Shown here: one piece after another, positions 8,981 through 16,769 of the stretch
Position numbering within the stretch: position 1 is the first letter of the stretch
Layout of the letters: each line of letters opens with the position of its first letter
Source of the DNA: JAEZAA01 sp964514485
GTDB lineage: Bacteria > Pseudomonadota > Gammaproteobacteria > Pseudomonadales > Oleiphilaceae
Reading direction: 5' to 3'
DNA length: 64,000 nt
Assembly: GCA_964514485.1 (NCBI GenBank)
Contig: CAZEWG010000014.1
Coordinates: forward strand, 1 to 64,000
Notes under the pieces: generated by a model
Told to the model about the DNA's origin: nothing
Database searches by the model: none
What the model saw: the letters and a program-made list of their open reading frames with translations, nothing else
Made by a program: the position numbers and the translations under genes

Positions 8981-10124
8981 CGCTCTGCTCCGCTATAAAT
9001 TTATTGATTTCGTCCAACAGTGGCTGATTAAGAATTGGCGCGCGCCAACCCTTAAGGGAGATAGGCAACTGCTCCAAAGGCCGGTGCAAGACCACCTGGG
9101 TGGCCAGCTCCTCAATCTGACGTTTTTTAATCAGTAACGAATCCGGCACCTGAAGTTGCTCTGCGATCACCCTGACCCGCTCTCGAATACACTGAAAGAG
9201 GGCCTTGCGCTCTTTTTCCAGAGGTTTTGGAATGGCTTCAGCGGGCTTCAGCGCCGCCATGGTTTGGGATTGGCGGACCACTTGAAGAATCGGCTCCCCA
9301 AGCTGCTTTAACTGACGATGAGTAATGCCGGGGATCTTACTGAGCTCAAACACAGTTTTCGGCTGCTGCTGGGCAATTTCCATCACCACTGCATCAGGCA
9401 ACACGTGTGACCGGGGCTGGTCCCGTCGCCGGGCTTCTGCTTCCCGCCAGATACACAGCTGTTGCAACACTCTCTGCCGTCCCCGGCTAAGCCGCCAGGC
9501 TCCCCGGAGCTTCTGAAAGTAAAGGCTGGGATCACGCCCTTCTTGGTAGTCCTGGATCAACTCCGCACAGGTCTCGGCAAAAGGCTCCTGCATTCCCTTG
9601 GCCTTCAACTGCTCGTTAAGCGTCCGATACAGCGGTAAAAGAAAGTGAACATCGGCGCTGGCGTAATGTATCTGAGACTCTGTCAAAGGTCTTTGCAACC
9701 AGTTGGAACGAGTTTCCGAGGCCGGCAATTGCTGGCCCAGCTCCATTTCCACCAGTTTTTGATAACCTACCGACAGCCCCTTGCCGGCAAAGGCCGCGGC
9801 AATTTGGGTATCAAACAAAGGCTGGGGAAGGACACCCAGAAAGTACTGGAACAGCTCCAGATCTTCGCTGCCGGCGTGGATCACCTTGATCACCCCCGGA
9901 TCAGCCAGCACCCGCCGCAAGGGCTCGAAGTCCGTTACCTTGAGGGGGTCGACCAAGACCTCGCCCTGGCTGGATGAGATCTGGAACAACCCGGCCTTGG
10001 GATAAAAAGTCTGGGTACGGATAAATTCGGTATCAATGCCAATCGCGGCTTCTTGCAGCCAATGCTCGGCCCATTGGGCCAAGGCTGCATTGTCCTCCAC
10101 CAGGCTGGTTTTAAGTGTAATCAC
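8958..10124 (-). CDS. rnd: ribonuclease D
   Basis: 388 residues, close to E. coli RNase D (375). It is a 3'-to-5' exoribonuclease that trims tRNA and other stable RNA precursors. DEDD-family residues are visible: D31 and E33 in IGIDTEF, an aspartate in VIHAGSEDLELF, and YASADVHFLLPLY for the third motif. Two helical HRDC-type regions follow. It sits between recR (25-bp gap) and ycgL (overlap), so it is likely part of the dnaX-ybaB-recR transcription unit. Confidence 0.95.
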   Translation of the reverse strand: MITLKTSLVEDNAALAQWAEHWLQEAAIGIDTEFIRTQTFYPKAGLFQISSSQGEVLVDPLKVTDFEPLRRVLADPGVIKVIHAGSEDLELFQYFLGVLPQPLFDTQIAAAFAGKGLSVGYQKLVEMELGQQLPASETRSNWLQRPLTESQIHYASADVHFLLPLYRTLNEQLKAKGMQEPFAETCAELIQDYQEGRDPSLYFQKLRGAWRLSRGRQRVLQQLCIWREAEARRRDQPRSHVLPDAVVMEIAQQQPKTVFELSKIPGITHRQLKQLGEPILQVVRQSQTMAALKPAEAIPKPLEKERKALFQCIRERVRVIAEQLQVPDSLLIKKRQIEELATQVVLHRPLEQLPISLKGWRAPILNQPLLDEINKFIAEQSDANPVDL

Positions 10125-10149
10125 GGGAAATCCTAGTTAGCACGAAACA

Positions 10150-10749
10150 TCAGCCCAGGGGTTTACGGCCCTGGAAAGCATGAGACAGGGTTCCGCCATC
10201 AATCAGGCCCAGCTCTCCCCCCAAGGGAACACCATGGGCAATGCGTGTGACCAAGACCTGACGGCGACGCAGAAGTTCGGCAATGTACTGAGCGGTGGCT
10301 TCACCTTCAACGGTGGGGTTGGTGGCCAGAATCACCTCGGCGACTGCGAGGCGGTCCACCAGTTCCAGCAGGCGATTCACCCCGATTTCCTCAGGGCCGA
10401 TGCCGTCAATCGGAGACAAATGCCCCATTAAGACAAAGTAGCGGCCACTGAAAGTGCCCGTTTGCTCAATGGCCAACACATCCGAAGGCGCTTCAACCAC
10501 ACAGAGAACCTGAGTGTCGCGACGGGGGTTGTCACAAATCCGGCACAATTCAGACTCGGTAAAGGTGTTGCAGTCGCGACAGCGGCCCACCCCTTCCATG
10601 GCGGCACGCAACGCATCCGCCAGGGTGATACCGGCGGGCCGATCCCGTTCCAGAAGGTGTAAAGCCATACGCTGCGCTGATTTAGGCCCGACGCCCGGCA
10701 GTCGTCGCAGCCCCTCAATCAGGCGATCAATCAGAGGACTAAACGTCAT
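10150..10749 (-). CDS. recR: recombination mediator RecR
   Basis: 199 residues, the normal RecR length. With RecO and RecF it loads RecA onto SSB-coated gaps. The order is helix-hairpin-helix (LRRLPGVGPKSAQRMALHLL), a Cys4 zinc finger (C57, C60, C69, C72), a Toprim domain (VVEAPSDVLAIEQTG) and a C-terminal Walker B-like end. It lies 18 bp after ybaB, the conserved dnaX-ybaB-recR arrangement. Cytoplasmic; forms ring-like tetramers in known homologues. Confidence 0.97.
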   Translation of the reverse strand: MTFSPLIDRLIEGLRRLPGVGPKSAQRMALHLLERDRPAGITLADALRAAMEGVGRCRDCNTFTESELCRICDNPRRDTQVLCVVEAPSDVLAIEQTGTFSGRYFVLMGHLSPIDGIGPEEIGVNRLLELVDRLAVAEVILATNPTVEGEATAQYIAELLRRRQVLVTRIAHGVPLGGELGLIDGGTLSHAFQGRKPLG

Positions 10750-10767
10750 AATACTGCCAGGCCCTGC

Positions 10768-11091
10768 TTAGAACGGCATTTTGAATCCAGGCGGAATCCC
10801 CATGCCCGCGGTCAGGCTGGCCATTTGGTTGCGGCTGTTTTCTTCAATCCGGCGAACGGCATCATTCACCGCAGCGGCAATCAGGTCTTCCAGGATCTCT
10901 TTGTCTTCCTGCATCAGGGACGCATCGATCTCCACCTTTTTTACATCATGACGGCCATTCATGGTGATTTTCACCAGGCCCGCGCCTGACTCGCCGGTCA
11001 CTTCAGCCTTGGCCAGCTCTTCTTGGGCCTTTTGCAGCTGTTCCTGCATTTTCTGAGCCTGACGCATCAGGTCTCCCATTGAACCTTTCAT
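10768..11091 (-). CDS. YbaB/EbfC family nucleoid-associated protein
   Basis: 107 residues. It has the family features: a Met- and Gln-rich first helix (GDLMRQAQKMQEQLQKAQEEL), a short beta hairpin with the NGRHDVKKVEID segment, and a second long helix (LEDLIAAAVNDAVRRIEE). These proteins form dimers that bind DNA. It sits between dnaX (41-bp gap) and recR (18-bp gap) in the classic operon, so it is co-expressed with replication and repair genes. Confidence 0.96.
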   Translation of the reverse strand: MKGSMGDLMRQAQKMQEQLQKAQEELAKAEVTGESGAGLVKITMNGRHDVKKVEIDASLMQEDKEILEDLIAAAVNDAVRRIEENSRNQMASLTAGMGIPPGFKMPF

Positions 11092-11132
11092 ATTGCTTCC
11101 TCTACTTTTCCAATCTCAATTCTTCAGTGGGC

Positions 11133-13301
11133 TCAACGTGGTTTGATGGTGTCTTCCAACACCACGGCATCAAAAGCCTGGACCAGCGCCGCCACGTGGG
11201 GGTCGGCTTTGATTTCTGCAACCGCCTGGGCCTGGCGCTCGGCCTGGAGCCGGCGCCGATACCGGGCCGGGCTTTCCCATTCGGCTTCGCCCACGATAAA
11301 TTCCACATTGAGCGGTGCGCCCAGCACCGTCTCTAGCGCCTGAACAATCCGTTGGCGATGGTTTTGATTCAGTAAATCATAATGCCGGGCATCCATCACA
11401 AAAACCAAGTGCTGCCCGTCGACTTTCTGCACAACCGCCTGCATGGCCAGGTTTTGTGTCAGGCCGGTTAATCCCAGACGATCAATAAAGGTCACCCAGG
11501 GTTCATTAGCCAACAAAGGCCCTTCATCAGAAGGTCGTACCGGAGCCTGGTCATCCCCAGCCTCCGGCTCAACGGCCGGTAGGGAGGTTTCAGGTGATGC
11601 GGGTTCCGCCACCAGCTCCACATCCTGGCCCATCAGAAACTCGGCGTAGTCCGCCTCGGCTTCCGGCGCAAATTCTTCGTCATCATAGGCATCGATGGGC
11701 GGGCCATCATTAAAAGCGGCAGCCGCCATTACCGGCACGGTATCTTCAGACGAGGCCTCTAGTTGAGTTGCCGGTTCTTCAGACGCTGCCGGTTCCGCAA
11801 CCGGAGCTTCAATGCTCACTTGTGGCTCTGCCGTCCCTTCACTCACCGGCACAGCTGGCGAAGGCGCCGCGGACGGTGCAGCGTCAACAATAGCTGAAGC
11901 GCTCTCCACGGGAGAGCTCGGCGGAGAAGGTTCAGACTTTGGGGGCTGATTGAGCTCCTCTGGTGTCTCTGTGGCTTGGCTGGGTAATGGATGAGCGGGT
12001 GCCGGTTCTGTCACCTGCGAGTCCACAGTAGCTTGCGCCGCCGGCTCTGAAACAGGTAACGCCGTCGGGCTTGGCTCTTGCTCCTCAGTGGTGCTTTGCA
12101 CCTCCGGTTGTGGCGCTTGGCTCAACTCACTTTCGGGCATCTGGGCGCTAGCTGGAGATACTGCGGGCGCGGACTGCTCCGGCGAAGTCAGTGCCACCGG
12201 CTGGGGCTGCTGCGTCGCGTTCGGCATAAACGCCAACATCCGCAAAAGGGCCATCTCAAAGCCGGTCCGTGGGTCAGGCGCCAGACTCAGATCCCGCCGT
12301 CCCTGAATCGCAATCTGATAAAACAGCTGCACATCTTCCGCGGCGAGACTGCCGGCCAATTGGCGTAGCTGTTCCTGATCACCCTGGCTGTTATCCAAAG
12401 CCCCGGGCACGGTCTGCTCCACCGCAATCCGGTGCAACAAGGAAGCCATGGAATCAAGGGCATGGCCATAGTTGGGAGAAAATTCCGAAAACTGTGCCAC
12501 CAGCTCCAAGAGCTGAGTGCCATTACGTTGAGCCAGTGCCTCCACCAGCCGGACAACCTGCCCTTGATCCACGGTGCCCAGCATGGCGCTGACATCACGG
12601 GTCAGCAGCTGGTTACCGCCAAAGGCGATCGCCTGGTCGGTTAAGCTCAAAGCATCGCGCATACTGCCATCGGCAGCCCGCGCCAAGAGCCAGAGCGCGG
12701 GCTCTTCAAAGGCAAGACTTTCTTCAGTGAGAATGCGCTGTAAGTGCCCGACAATGCGTTCGGGCGACATGTTTTTCAAATTGAACTGCAAGCAGCGGGA
12801 CAACACCGTCACCGGCAGTTTTTGTGGATCCGTGGTCGCCAGCAGAAACTTGACGTGAGACGGCGGCTCCTCCAGGGTCTTCAACAAGGCGTTGAAACTG
12901 GAGGTGGAGAGCATGTGGACTTCGTCGATCAGGTAAACCTTGAAGCGTCCGCGGGTCGGCGCATACTGGACGTTCTCCAGCAGCTCGCGCATATCCTCCA
13001 CTTTAGTGCGGGAGGCCGCGTCAATTTCAATCAGGTCGACAAAACGCCCTTCGGCGATTTCACGACAGGCGCCGCAGGTGCCGCAGGGCTTGGACGTAAC
13101 ACCCGATTCACAGTTAAGACATTTGGCAAAGATACGGGCAACGGTGGTCTTACCAACCCCCCGCGTCCCGGTAAACAAGTAGGCATGGTGCAGACGGTCC
13201 TGATCCAGCGCATTGACCAGCGCCTTCAGAACGTGTTCCTGCCCGACCATTTCCAGAAATGACTGTGGACGCCATTTGCGTGCCAGTACCTGATAACTCA
13301 T
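11133..13301 (-). CDS. dnaX: DNA polymerase III subunit tau (and possibly gamma)
   Basis: 722 residues, tau-like in length. It is the clamp-loader ATPase that couples the polymerase cores. Walker A is GTRGVGKTT (about 45-53); a zinc-binding cluster (CLNC...CGTCGAC) follows; DEVHML is Walker B; and SRC is the arginine-finger motif. Residues about 380-590 are a Pro/Glu/Ala-rich linker, then the polymerase-binding domain. I found no A-AAA-AAG slippery heptamer, so E. coli-style programmed frameshifting to gamma is not supported here. First gene of the dnaX-ybaB-recR-rnd-ycgL run; the SRP RNA lies just upstream. Confidence 0.96.
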   Translation of the reverse strand: MSYQVLARKWRPQSFLEMVGQEHVLKALVNALDQDRLHHAYLFTGTRGVGKTTVARIFAKCLNCESGVTSKPCGTCGACREIAEGRFVDLIEIDAASRTKVEDMRELLENVQYAPTRGRFKVYLIDEVHMLSTSSFNALLKTLEEPPSHVKFLLATTDPQKLPVTVLSRCLQFNLKNMSPERIVGHLQRILTEESLAFEEPALWLLARAADGSMRDALSLTDQAIAFGGNQLLTRDVSAMLGTVDQGQVVRLVEALAQRNGTQLLELVAQFSEFSPNYGHALDSMASLLHRIAVEQTVPGALDNSQGDQEQLRQLAGSLAAEDVQLFYQIAIQGRRDLSLAPDPRTGFEMALLRMLAFMPNATQQPQPVALTSPEQSAPAVSPASAQMPESELSQAPQPEVQSTTEEQEPSPTALPVSEPAAQATVDSQVTEPAPAHPLPSQATETPEELNQPPKSEPSPPSSPVESASAIVDAAPSAAPSPAVPVSEGTAEPQVSIEAPVAEPAASEEPATQLEASSEDTVPVMAAAAFNDGPPIDAYDDEEFAPEAEADYAEFLMGQDVELVAEPASPETSLPAVEPEAGDDQAPVRPSDEGPLLANEPWVTFIDRLGLTGLTQNLAMQAVVQKVDGQHLVFVMDARHYDLLNQNHRQRIVQALETVLGAPLNVEFIVGEAEWESPARYRRRLQAERQAQAVAEIKADPHVAALVQAFDAVVLEDTIKPR

Positions 13302-13428
13302 GAATGATTGACTGCGTCCCGTTAAATCATTGTCTTAAATTGGGATAACGATAGCACGATCTTTGACTGAGCGTCAGCAAAGCATCACAGAAAAGCGCTG
13401 GAGGATGGAGAAGCAGGAGAAATTTGGA

Positions 13429-13540
13429 GGCGACTCCTGCCAGCCACACCCCGGCACCCAAATCGGCCACTGTGGCTGCTCCCTTCCGGGCCTGACCAGG
13501 TTCGCGGCGTATTGTTGCGGGGGGACCGACAGGAGCCACC
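13429..13540 (-). ncRNA. ffs: 4.5S signal recognition particle RNA (small bacterial SRP RNA)
   Basis: About 112 nt on the minus strand. The two ends pair (GGTGGCTCCTG with CAGGAGTCGCC, two G-U pairs), and the apical hairpin carries the GGAA-type tetraloop in the conserved GGTCAGGCCCGGAAGGGAGC stretch (about 13483-13502 on the plus strand) that binds Ffh. The order of internal loops matches E. coli 4.5S RNA. It is the RNA core of SRP, which targets membrane proteins. Placement just upstream of dnaX is also seen in Pseudomonas-type genomes. The exact ends are inferred from the closing helix. Confidence 0.93.
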
Positions 13541-13544
13541 ATGA

Positions 13545-13574
13545 CGTGTAGCCACTGGGCCAGCCCTCTTTCAA
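13545..13574 (-). promoter_or_regulatory. sigma70-type promoter of the SRP RNA
   Basis: Reading leftward, TTGAAA (13574-13569) and TACACG (13550-13545) are separated by 18 bp. Transcription would begin a few bases on, matching the 5' end of the SRP RNA helix near 13540. The -35 matches consensus in 5 of 6 positions; the -10 is weaker. Confidence 0.6.
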
Positions 13575-13649
13575 AGGCGCGGGGATAATAACAAAGATGC
13601 CCGTGAGGCACAAGTGAAACCGCCGGGACGGCCGGCGGCTTCAAGGTGG

Positions 13650-14210
13650 TTATGCGTTTTCGATATCAATGACCCGCCCTTTCCTGGGTTTGGCATCGGC
13701 ATACTTCTCTACCGTCAGGGTCAATACACCATTTTTAAAACGGGCTTTGATCGACTCGGGGTTGGCATTATCCGGCAGGTTCAATACACGCTGGAAAGTA
13801 CCATAGGAACGCTCGATCCGGTGGTAGTTTTCCTCTTCACTTTCCTGCTCGTATTTTTTCTCACCACGAATGATCAGAACATCCTCCTCCAACTGAACCT
13901 GGATATCCTTCTCATCCACTCCCGGCACTTCTACGCTGATCACATAGCTCTTATCGTTCTCGGCGATATCCACCACGGGCTTGAACAGACTGTTCAGACC
14001 CGATGGCTGTGCCAGAAGCGACGGCATGTTGAAACCAAAGCCCCGGAAGGCTTCATCGAACATCCGGTCTATCTCCCGGTGCAGGCGCATCAGGGGAAAG
14101 CCAAACTCATCATACCGTTGAACCGGTAATGCAGACCCTGTACTGACCTGGTTGCCTTGCTGTTCCTGCTCTTTTTTAAACCAGTTCCAGGGAGACCATT
14201 TCTTTTTCAT
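13650..14210 (-). CDS. small heat-shock protein, Hsp20/alpha-crystallin family
   Basis: 186 residues. The N-terminal arm contains a FDEAFRGFGF segment, then an alpha-crystallin domain (about 74-170: VDIAENDKSYVISVEVPGVDE onward), with the conserved FKNGVLTLTVEK near its end. It is an ATP-independent holdase that keeps unfolding proteins soluble. The ribosome site GAGGAGG is very strong and lies in the loop of a short AU-rich hairpin touching the start codon (14210-14228). Single-gene unit with 353 bp upstream. I could not see a clear sigma32 promoter. Confidence 0.94.
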   Translation of the reverse strand: MKKKWSPWNWFKKEQEQQGNQVSTGSALPVQRYDEFGFPLMRLHREIDRMFDEAFRGFGFNMPSLLAQPSGLNSLFKPVVDIAENDKSYVISVEVPGVDEKDIQVQLEEDVLIIRGEKKYEQESEEENYHRIERSYGTFQRVLNLPDNANPESIKARFKNGVLTLTVEKYADAKPRKGRVIDIENA

Positions 14211-14228
14211 AATGACACCTCCTCATCA
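14210..14228 (-). promoter_or_regulatory. short hairpin enclosing the Hsp20 ribosome-binding site
   Basis: In the mRNA, 14228-14223 pairs with 14215-14210 (six pairs, one G-U), with the loop GGAGGTG holding the core Shine-Dalgarno and the stem including the A of the start codon. It could modestly respond to temperature, but it is short and could occur by chance. Confidence 0.3.
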
Positions 14229-14563
14229 GTTCTGGATACCTAAAGAAGACCTGTCCATCAGGTTTTAGGTCGGCCGCACGGCCAACTCACCAGTTCAATT
14301 CCAGCGACCAGAGCTTTCGGTTGAGGCACCACAACGGCATACCGCTGAACCGCGGCGTGAACTGTCACATCCTATGCATGGTCACCGAACTCGTCGACTA
14401 GAGCTGGCCACACAGTCCATTTATCAGGCTAGCAGCTATAGCCTCGTCGTAATTGATGGGGATCAAAAGAAAGATCTCAAGCATCTACCTGACAGAAATC
14501 GCCGCCCGCTACAACGGCATGCCCGACCGCCTAACGCCCGGCCAGGCATGGGAGACATCAAGA
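14211..14563. other. intergenic region upstream of the Hsp20 gene
   Basis: 353 bp between the Hsp20 start and the end of the 2OG oxygenase gene. It must hold the Hsp20 promoter. A broken inverted repeat (CCTAAA...TTTAGG flanking ACCTG/CAGGT) lies at about 14241-14271 in the leader. I saw no small ORF with a ribosome site and no RNA gene. Confidence 0.35.
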
Positions 14564-15268
14564 TCAGGTTGGCGGATCAACCAGCTCGCCGGTGCTGCCA
14601 TTGCGACGGAACCAGCCGGCAATACTGCATCTCAGCTGGGCCGTGGGCGTCACCTCATGAGGGATCATTTCGCTCAGGAAGCAGACCAGGGTACCGGACA
14701 AGGGCATGATCTGACTCACCAGCGTCCTATCGTCGGAGTCGTAGATGTTCAGCAGCCCCCCATCCTCTTCCCGCCAGTGGGGGTTAAAATAGGACACGAC
14801 CGTCACAACCCGGCTGGAACGTCCACGAAAGGCATCCAGATGGATCCGATAGAAGTCGCCGGGTTCGTAGACGGCGTAATGGGCCTCCAGGTCGAACAGG
14901 CCCAAAAACAACTCCCGATTGATCTGCTGGCGCAGCTCTGCCATGAGCTCAAAGTATTTTCGCTGGGCCGGGGTTGCCCCTTCCAGCCAACAGATTTTAT
15001 CGCGGCGAATGGCTTCATTCCGCTGACGCTCCTCTACGGGACCGATACCGGCTTTGCGGAATTGATCCTGTTCATGATAGCGCAGCATTTCCGCCCGAAG
15101 CTCTTCACAGAGTTGCGGGTCAAGGTAGTCGGGAATAACGGCCCAACCCTGGCTCACCAAACCTTCGACAATAAGGCTGTTGTAGTGTGCCGAAACATGA
15201 CTAGTTACCGAAAGTTCGGTTAGCAGGCCAGTGCCGATAGGCAGCAACTCGCTTTGTTGCATATCCAT
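14564..15268 (-). CDS. 2OG-Fe(II) oxygenase, prolyl-hydroxylase type
   Basis: 234 residues. The double-stranded beta-helix iron site is complete: H143-x-D145 in YRIHLDAF, distal H204 in IPHEVTPT, and the 2-oxoglutarate-binding R213. The YEPGDFYRIHLDAF and NPHWREEDGGLLNIY stretches resemble bacterial proteins related to the Pseudomonas prolyl hydroxylase that modifies EF-Tu. It would hydroxylate a protein side chain using O2 and 2-oxoglutarate. Strong GGAGG ribosome site before the ATG. Single-gene unit; the substrate is inferred, not shown. Confidence 0.88.
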   Translation of the reverse strand: MDMQQSELLPIGTGLLTELSVTSHVSAHYNSLIVEGLVSQGWAVIPDYLDPQLCEELRAEMLRYHEQDQFRKAGIGPVEERQRNEAIRRDKICWLEGATPAQRKYFELMAELRQQINRELFLGLFDLEAHYAVYEPGDFYRIHLDAFRGRSSRVVTVVSYFNPHWREEDGGLLNIYDSDDRTLVSQIMPLSGTLVCFLSEMIPHEVTPTAQLRCSIAGWFRRNGSTGELVDPPT

Positions 15269-15380
15269 TGAATCCTCCAGAAGTGGAGTGATGGAAACGG
15301 CCTTGAGGACGGGACAGCCGACCGGCCGTCCAAGACCGCAATTATATGCAAGCGTCTGGCTCGGAAAATAGCGTTTTTTT

Positions 15381-16388
15381 CTAAATTTTGCAGGCTAGCA
15401 ACTCGGCCTCCAGCTGCCGCCAATCTGCCCCCCCATCCGCTGCAATAATCTCCAACCTCCCTTCCTCCATTGGCTCCATTTCCTGATCCGACAGGACTCC
15501 ATCGCTGAGATTCAGTACCCGCCAGCCATGATCCGTTGACACCACGCCCTTGGCCCGGGCCACATCAAGGCCATACAGAAATGACAGCAACGCCTGATAG
15601 TCAAACCGCACCTCCTGCCCAAACCGCCATCCACATCGCCCCGGCCCCTCACCCTTGCCTTCATAACGCCGCCAGGCGTCTGGCTCCAAAGGCATGGCCA
15701 TCTGACTCAAGTCCAACACCGTTGAAGGAGTTAACGCCGCCTGGCCGGCATGGGGGTGAGGTTTTTCGGCCTGAAAGGCCTGGCTACTGCAATGATCCAG
15801 CCATTCCAGGGGAACCTCACCCTGACGGATCAGGGCAGCGAGTGCCTTGCGGGGGCGCAAGGACTCCACCCAGCGATGAAAACCTTGACGATCTTCATCC
15901 GTGAGCAGGTCATCCTTGGAGCCGGCAACAATATCCGCCAGGTTTAACTGGTCCCGAAAGCCAATATGGCTGGTATAACGTGGGTCCATCAGCTTGCGAG
16001 GATCCACCAGCGCCACGGTCGCCCGCACCTCCAGCACCTGGCGATATTGCTCGGAGCGCAGCAGATCCAGCACCCGAGCGGGATGCCCAAGCCCGGAGGG
16101 CTCGATCAATAAACGGTCGGGTTTTTCCTGGGCAATCAAGCGGGTCAGCGCCACCTGCATCGGGACGCCGGCCACACAACACAAGCAACCGCCCGGAACC
16201 TCACGGACCACGGCGCCCTGCCCCTGCAGGATGGCACCATCAACCCCCACCTCACCGAATTCGTTGACCAATACCGCCCAACGCTCGGCATTGGGCTTAC
16301 GGCGGAGCAGGCTTAAAATCGCGGTCGTTTTTCCCGCCCCTAGAAAACCGGTGATCAGGTTGGTCGGAATCGGTGTTTTGATGGCCAC
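15381..16388 (-). CDS. CobW/COG0523-family G3E GTPase (metallochaperone)
   Basis: 335 residues. GTPase motifs: GFLGAGKTT (14-22), the CxCC metal-binding motif GCLCC (67-71), and EPSGLGHP. A C-terminal CobW domain follows. These proteins use GTP to deliver zinc, cobalt or other metals to client proteins. It stands alone, with no Zur-regulated gene or metalloenzyme beside it, so the metal cannot be assigned. No His-rich tail is present. The closest named groups are YeiR/YjiA-like proteins. Confidence 0.9.
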   Translation of the reverse strand: MAIKTPIPTNLITGFLGAGKTTAILSLLRRKPNAERWAVLVNEFGEVGVDGAILQGQGAVVREVPGGCLCCVAGVPMQVALTRLIAQEKPDRLLIEPSGLGHPARVLDLLRSEQYRQVLEVRATVALVDPRKLMDPRYTSHIGFRDQLNLADIVAGSKDDLLTDEDRQGFHRWVESLRPRKALAALIRQGEVPLEWLDHCSSQAFQAEKPHPHAGQAALTPSTVLDLSQMAMPLEPDAWRRYEGKGEGPGRCGWRFGQEVRFDYQALLSFLYGLDVARAKGVVSTDHGWRVLNLSDGVLSDQEMEPMEEGRLEIIAADGGADWRQLEAELLACKI

Positions 16389-16769
16389 AGATGATCTCGT
16401 CTAGCTGAACTGATGGCCGCCCACCATACCAGCCTGGATCGGACAACGGAATCAACTCCACCGATGAAACCTGAGACTCAGCGGTGACGCACCTTCACGG
16501 GGATTTTTACTGGATGATCCAACCTGGCAAGCAACTGGCCGTAGCACGCTGACCCGACCGTTGCACTCACCACCAACACGAAGAAAAATACCGCCTCGAA
16601 TTCCATAGCCATATCACCCCCGTCGACCGCCAGCCCGGCCAAGACTTGACCAAGCACCACTCTTTTATGGTACAGAAGGCTCTGTGAAAAGACTTTCCAG
16701 TGAGCCAGATGGGTTTTCAGCCGAAGAAGTACACCGCCCGGCCCAAGTTCCCCATTGCTTTAAAGCGGG
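16389..16769. other. intergenic region between recD and the CobW-type GTPase gene
   Basis: 381 bp. It holds the possible 42-residue membrane peptide gene described separately (16478-16606) and otherwise no recognisable element. Confidence 0.35.
16478..16606 (-). CDS. possible small single-helix membrane peptide
   Basis: A 42-residue frame starting MEFEAVFFFVLVVSATVG, one strongly hydrophobic helix followed by a basic tail (HPVKIPVKVRHR). A GGGGGTG ribosome site lies about 8 bases before the ATG at 16606, which is the main support. Another ATG six bases upstream (16612) is in frame. The topology would be C-terminus in the cytoplasm. No family recognised; it could be chance. Confidence 0.4.
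   Translation of the reverse strand: MEFEAVFFFVLVVSATVGSACYGQLLARLDHPVKIPVKVRHR

Noticed and set aside
11133..13301. Programmed frameshift in dnaX
   Set aside because: The A-AAA-AAG slippery site was looked for on the coding strand and not seen; a different shift signal cannot be excluded.
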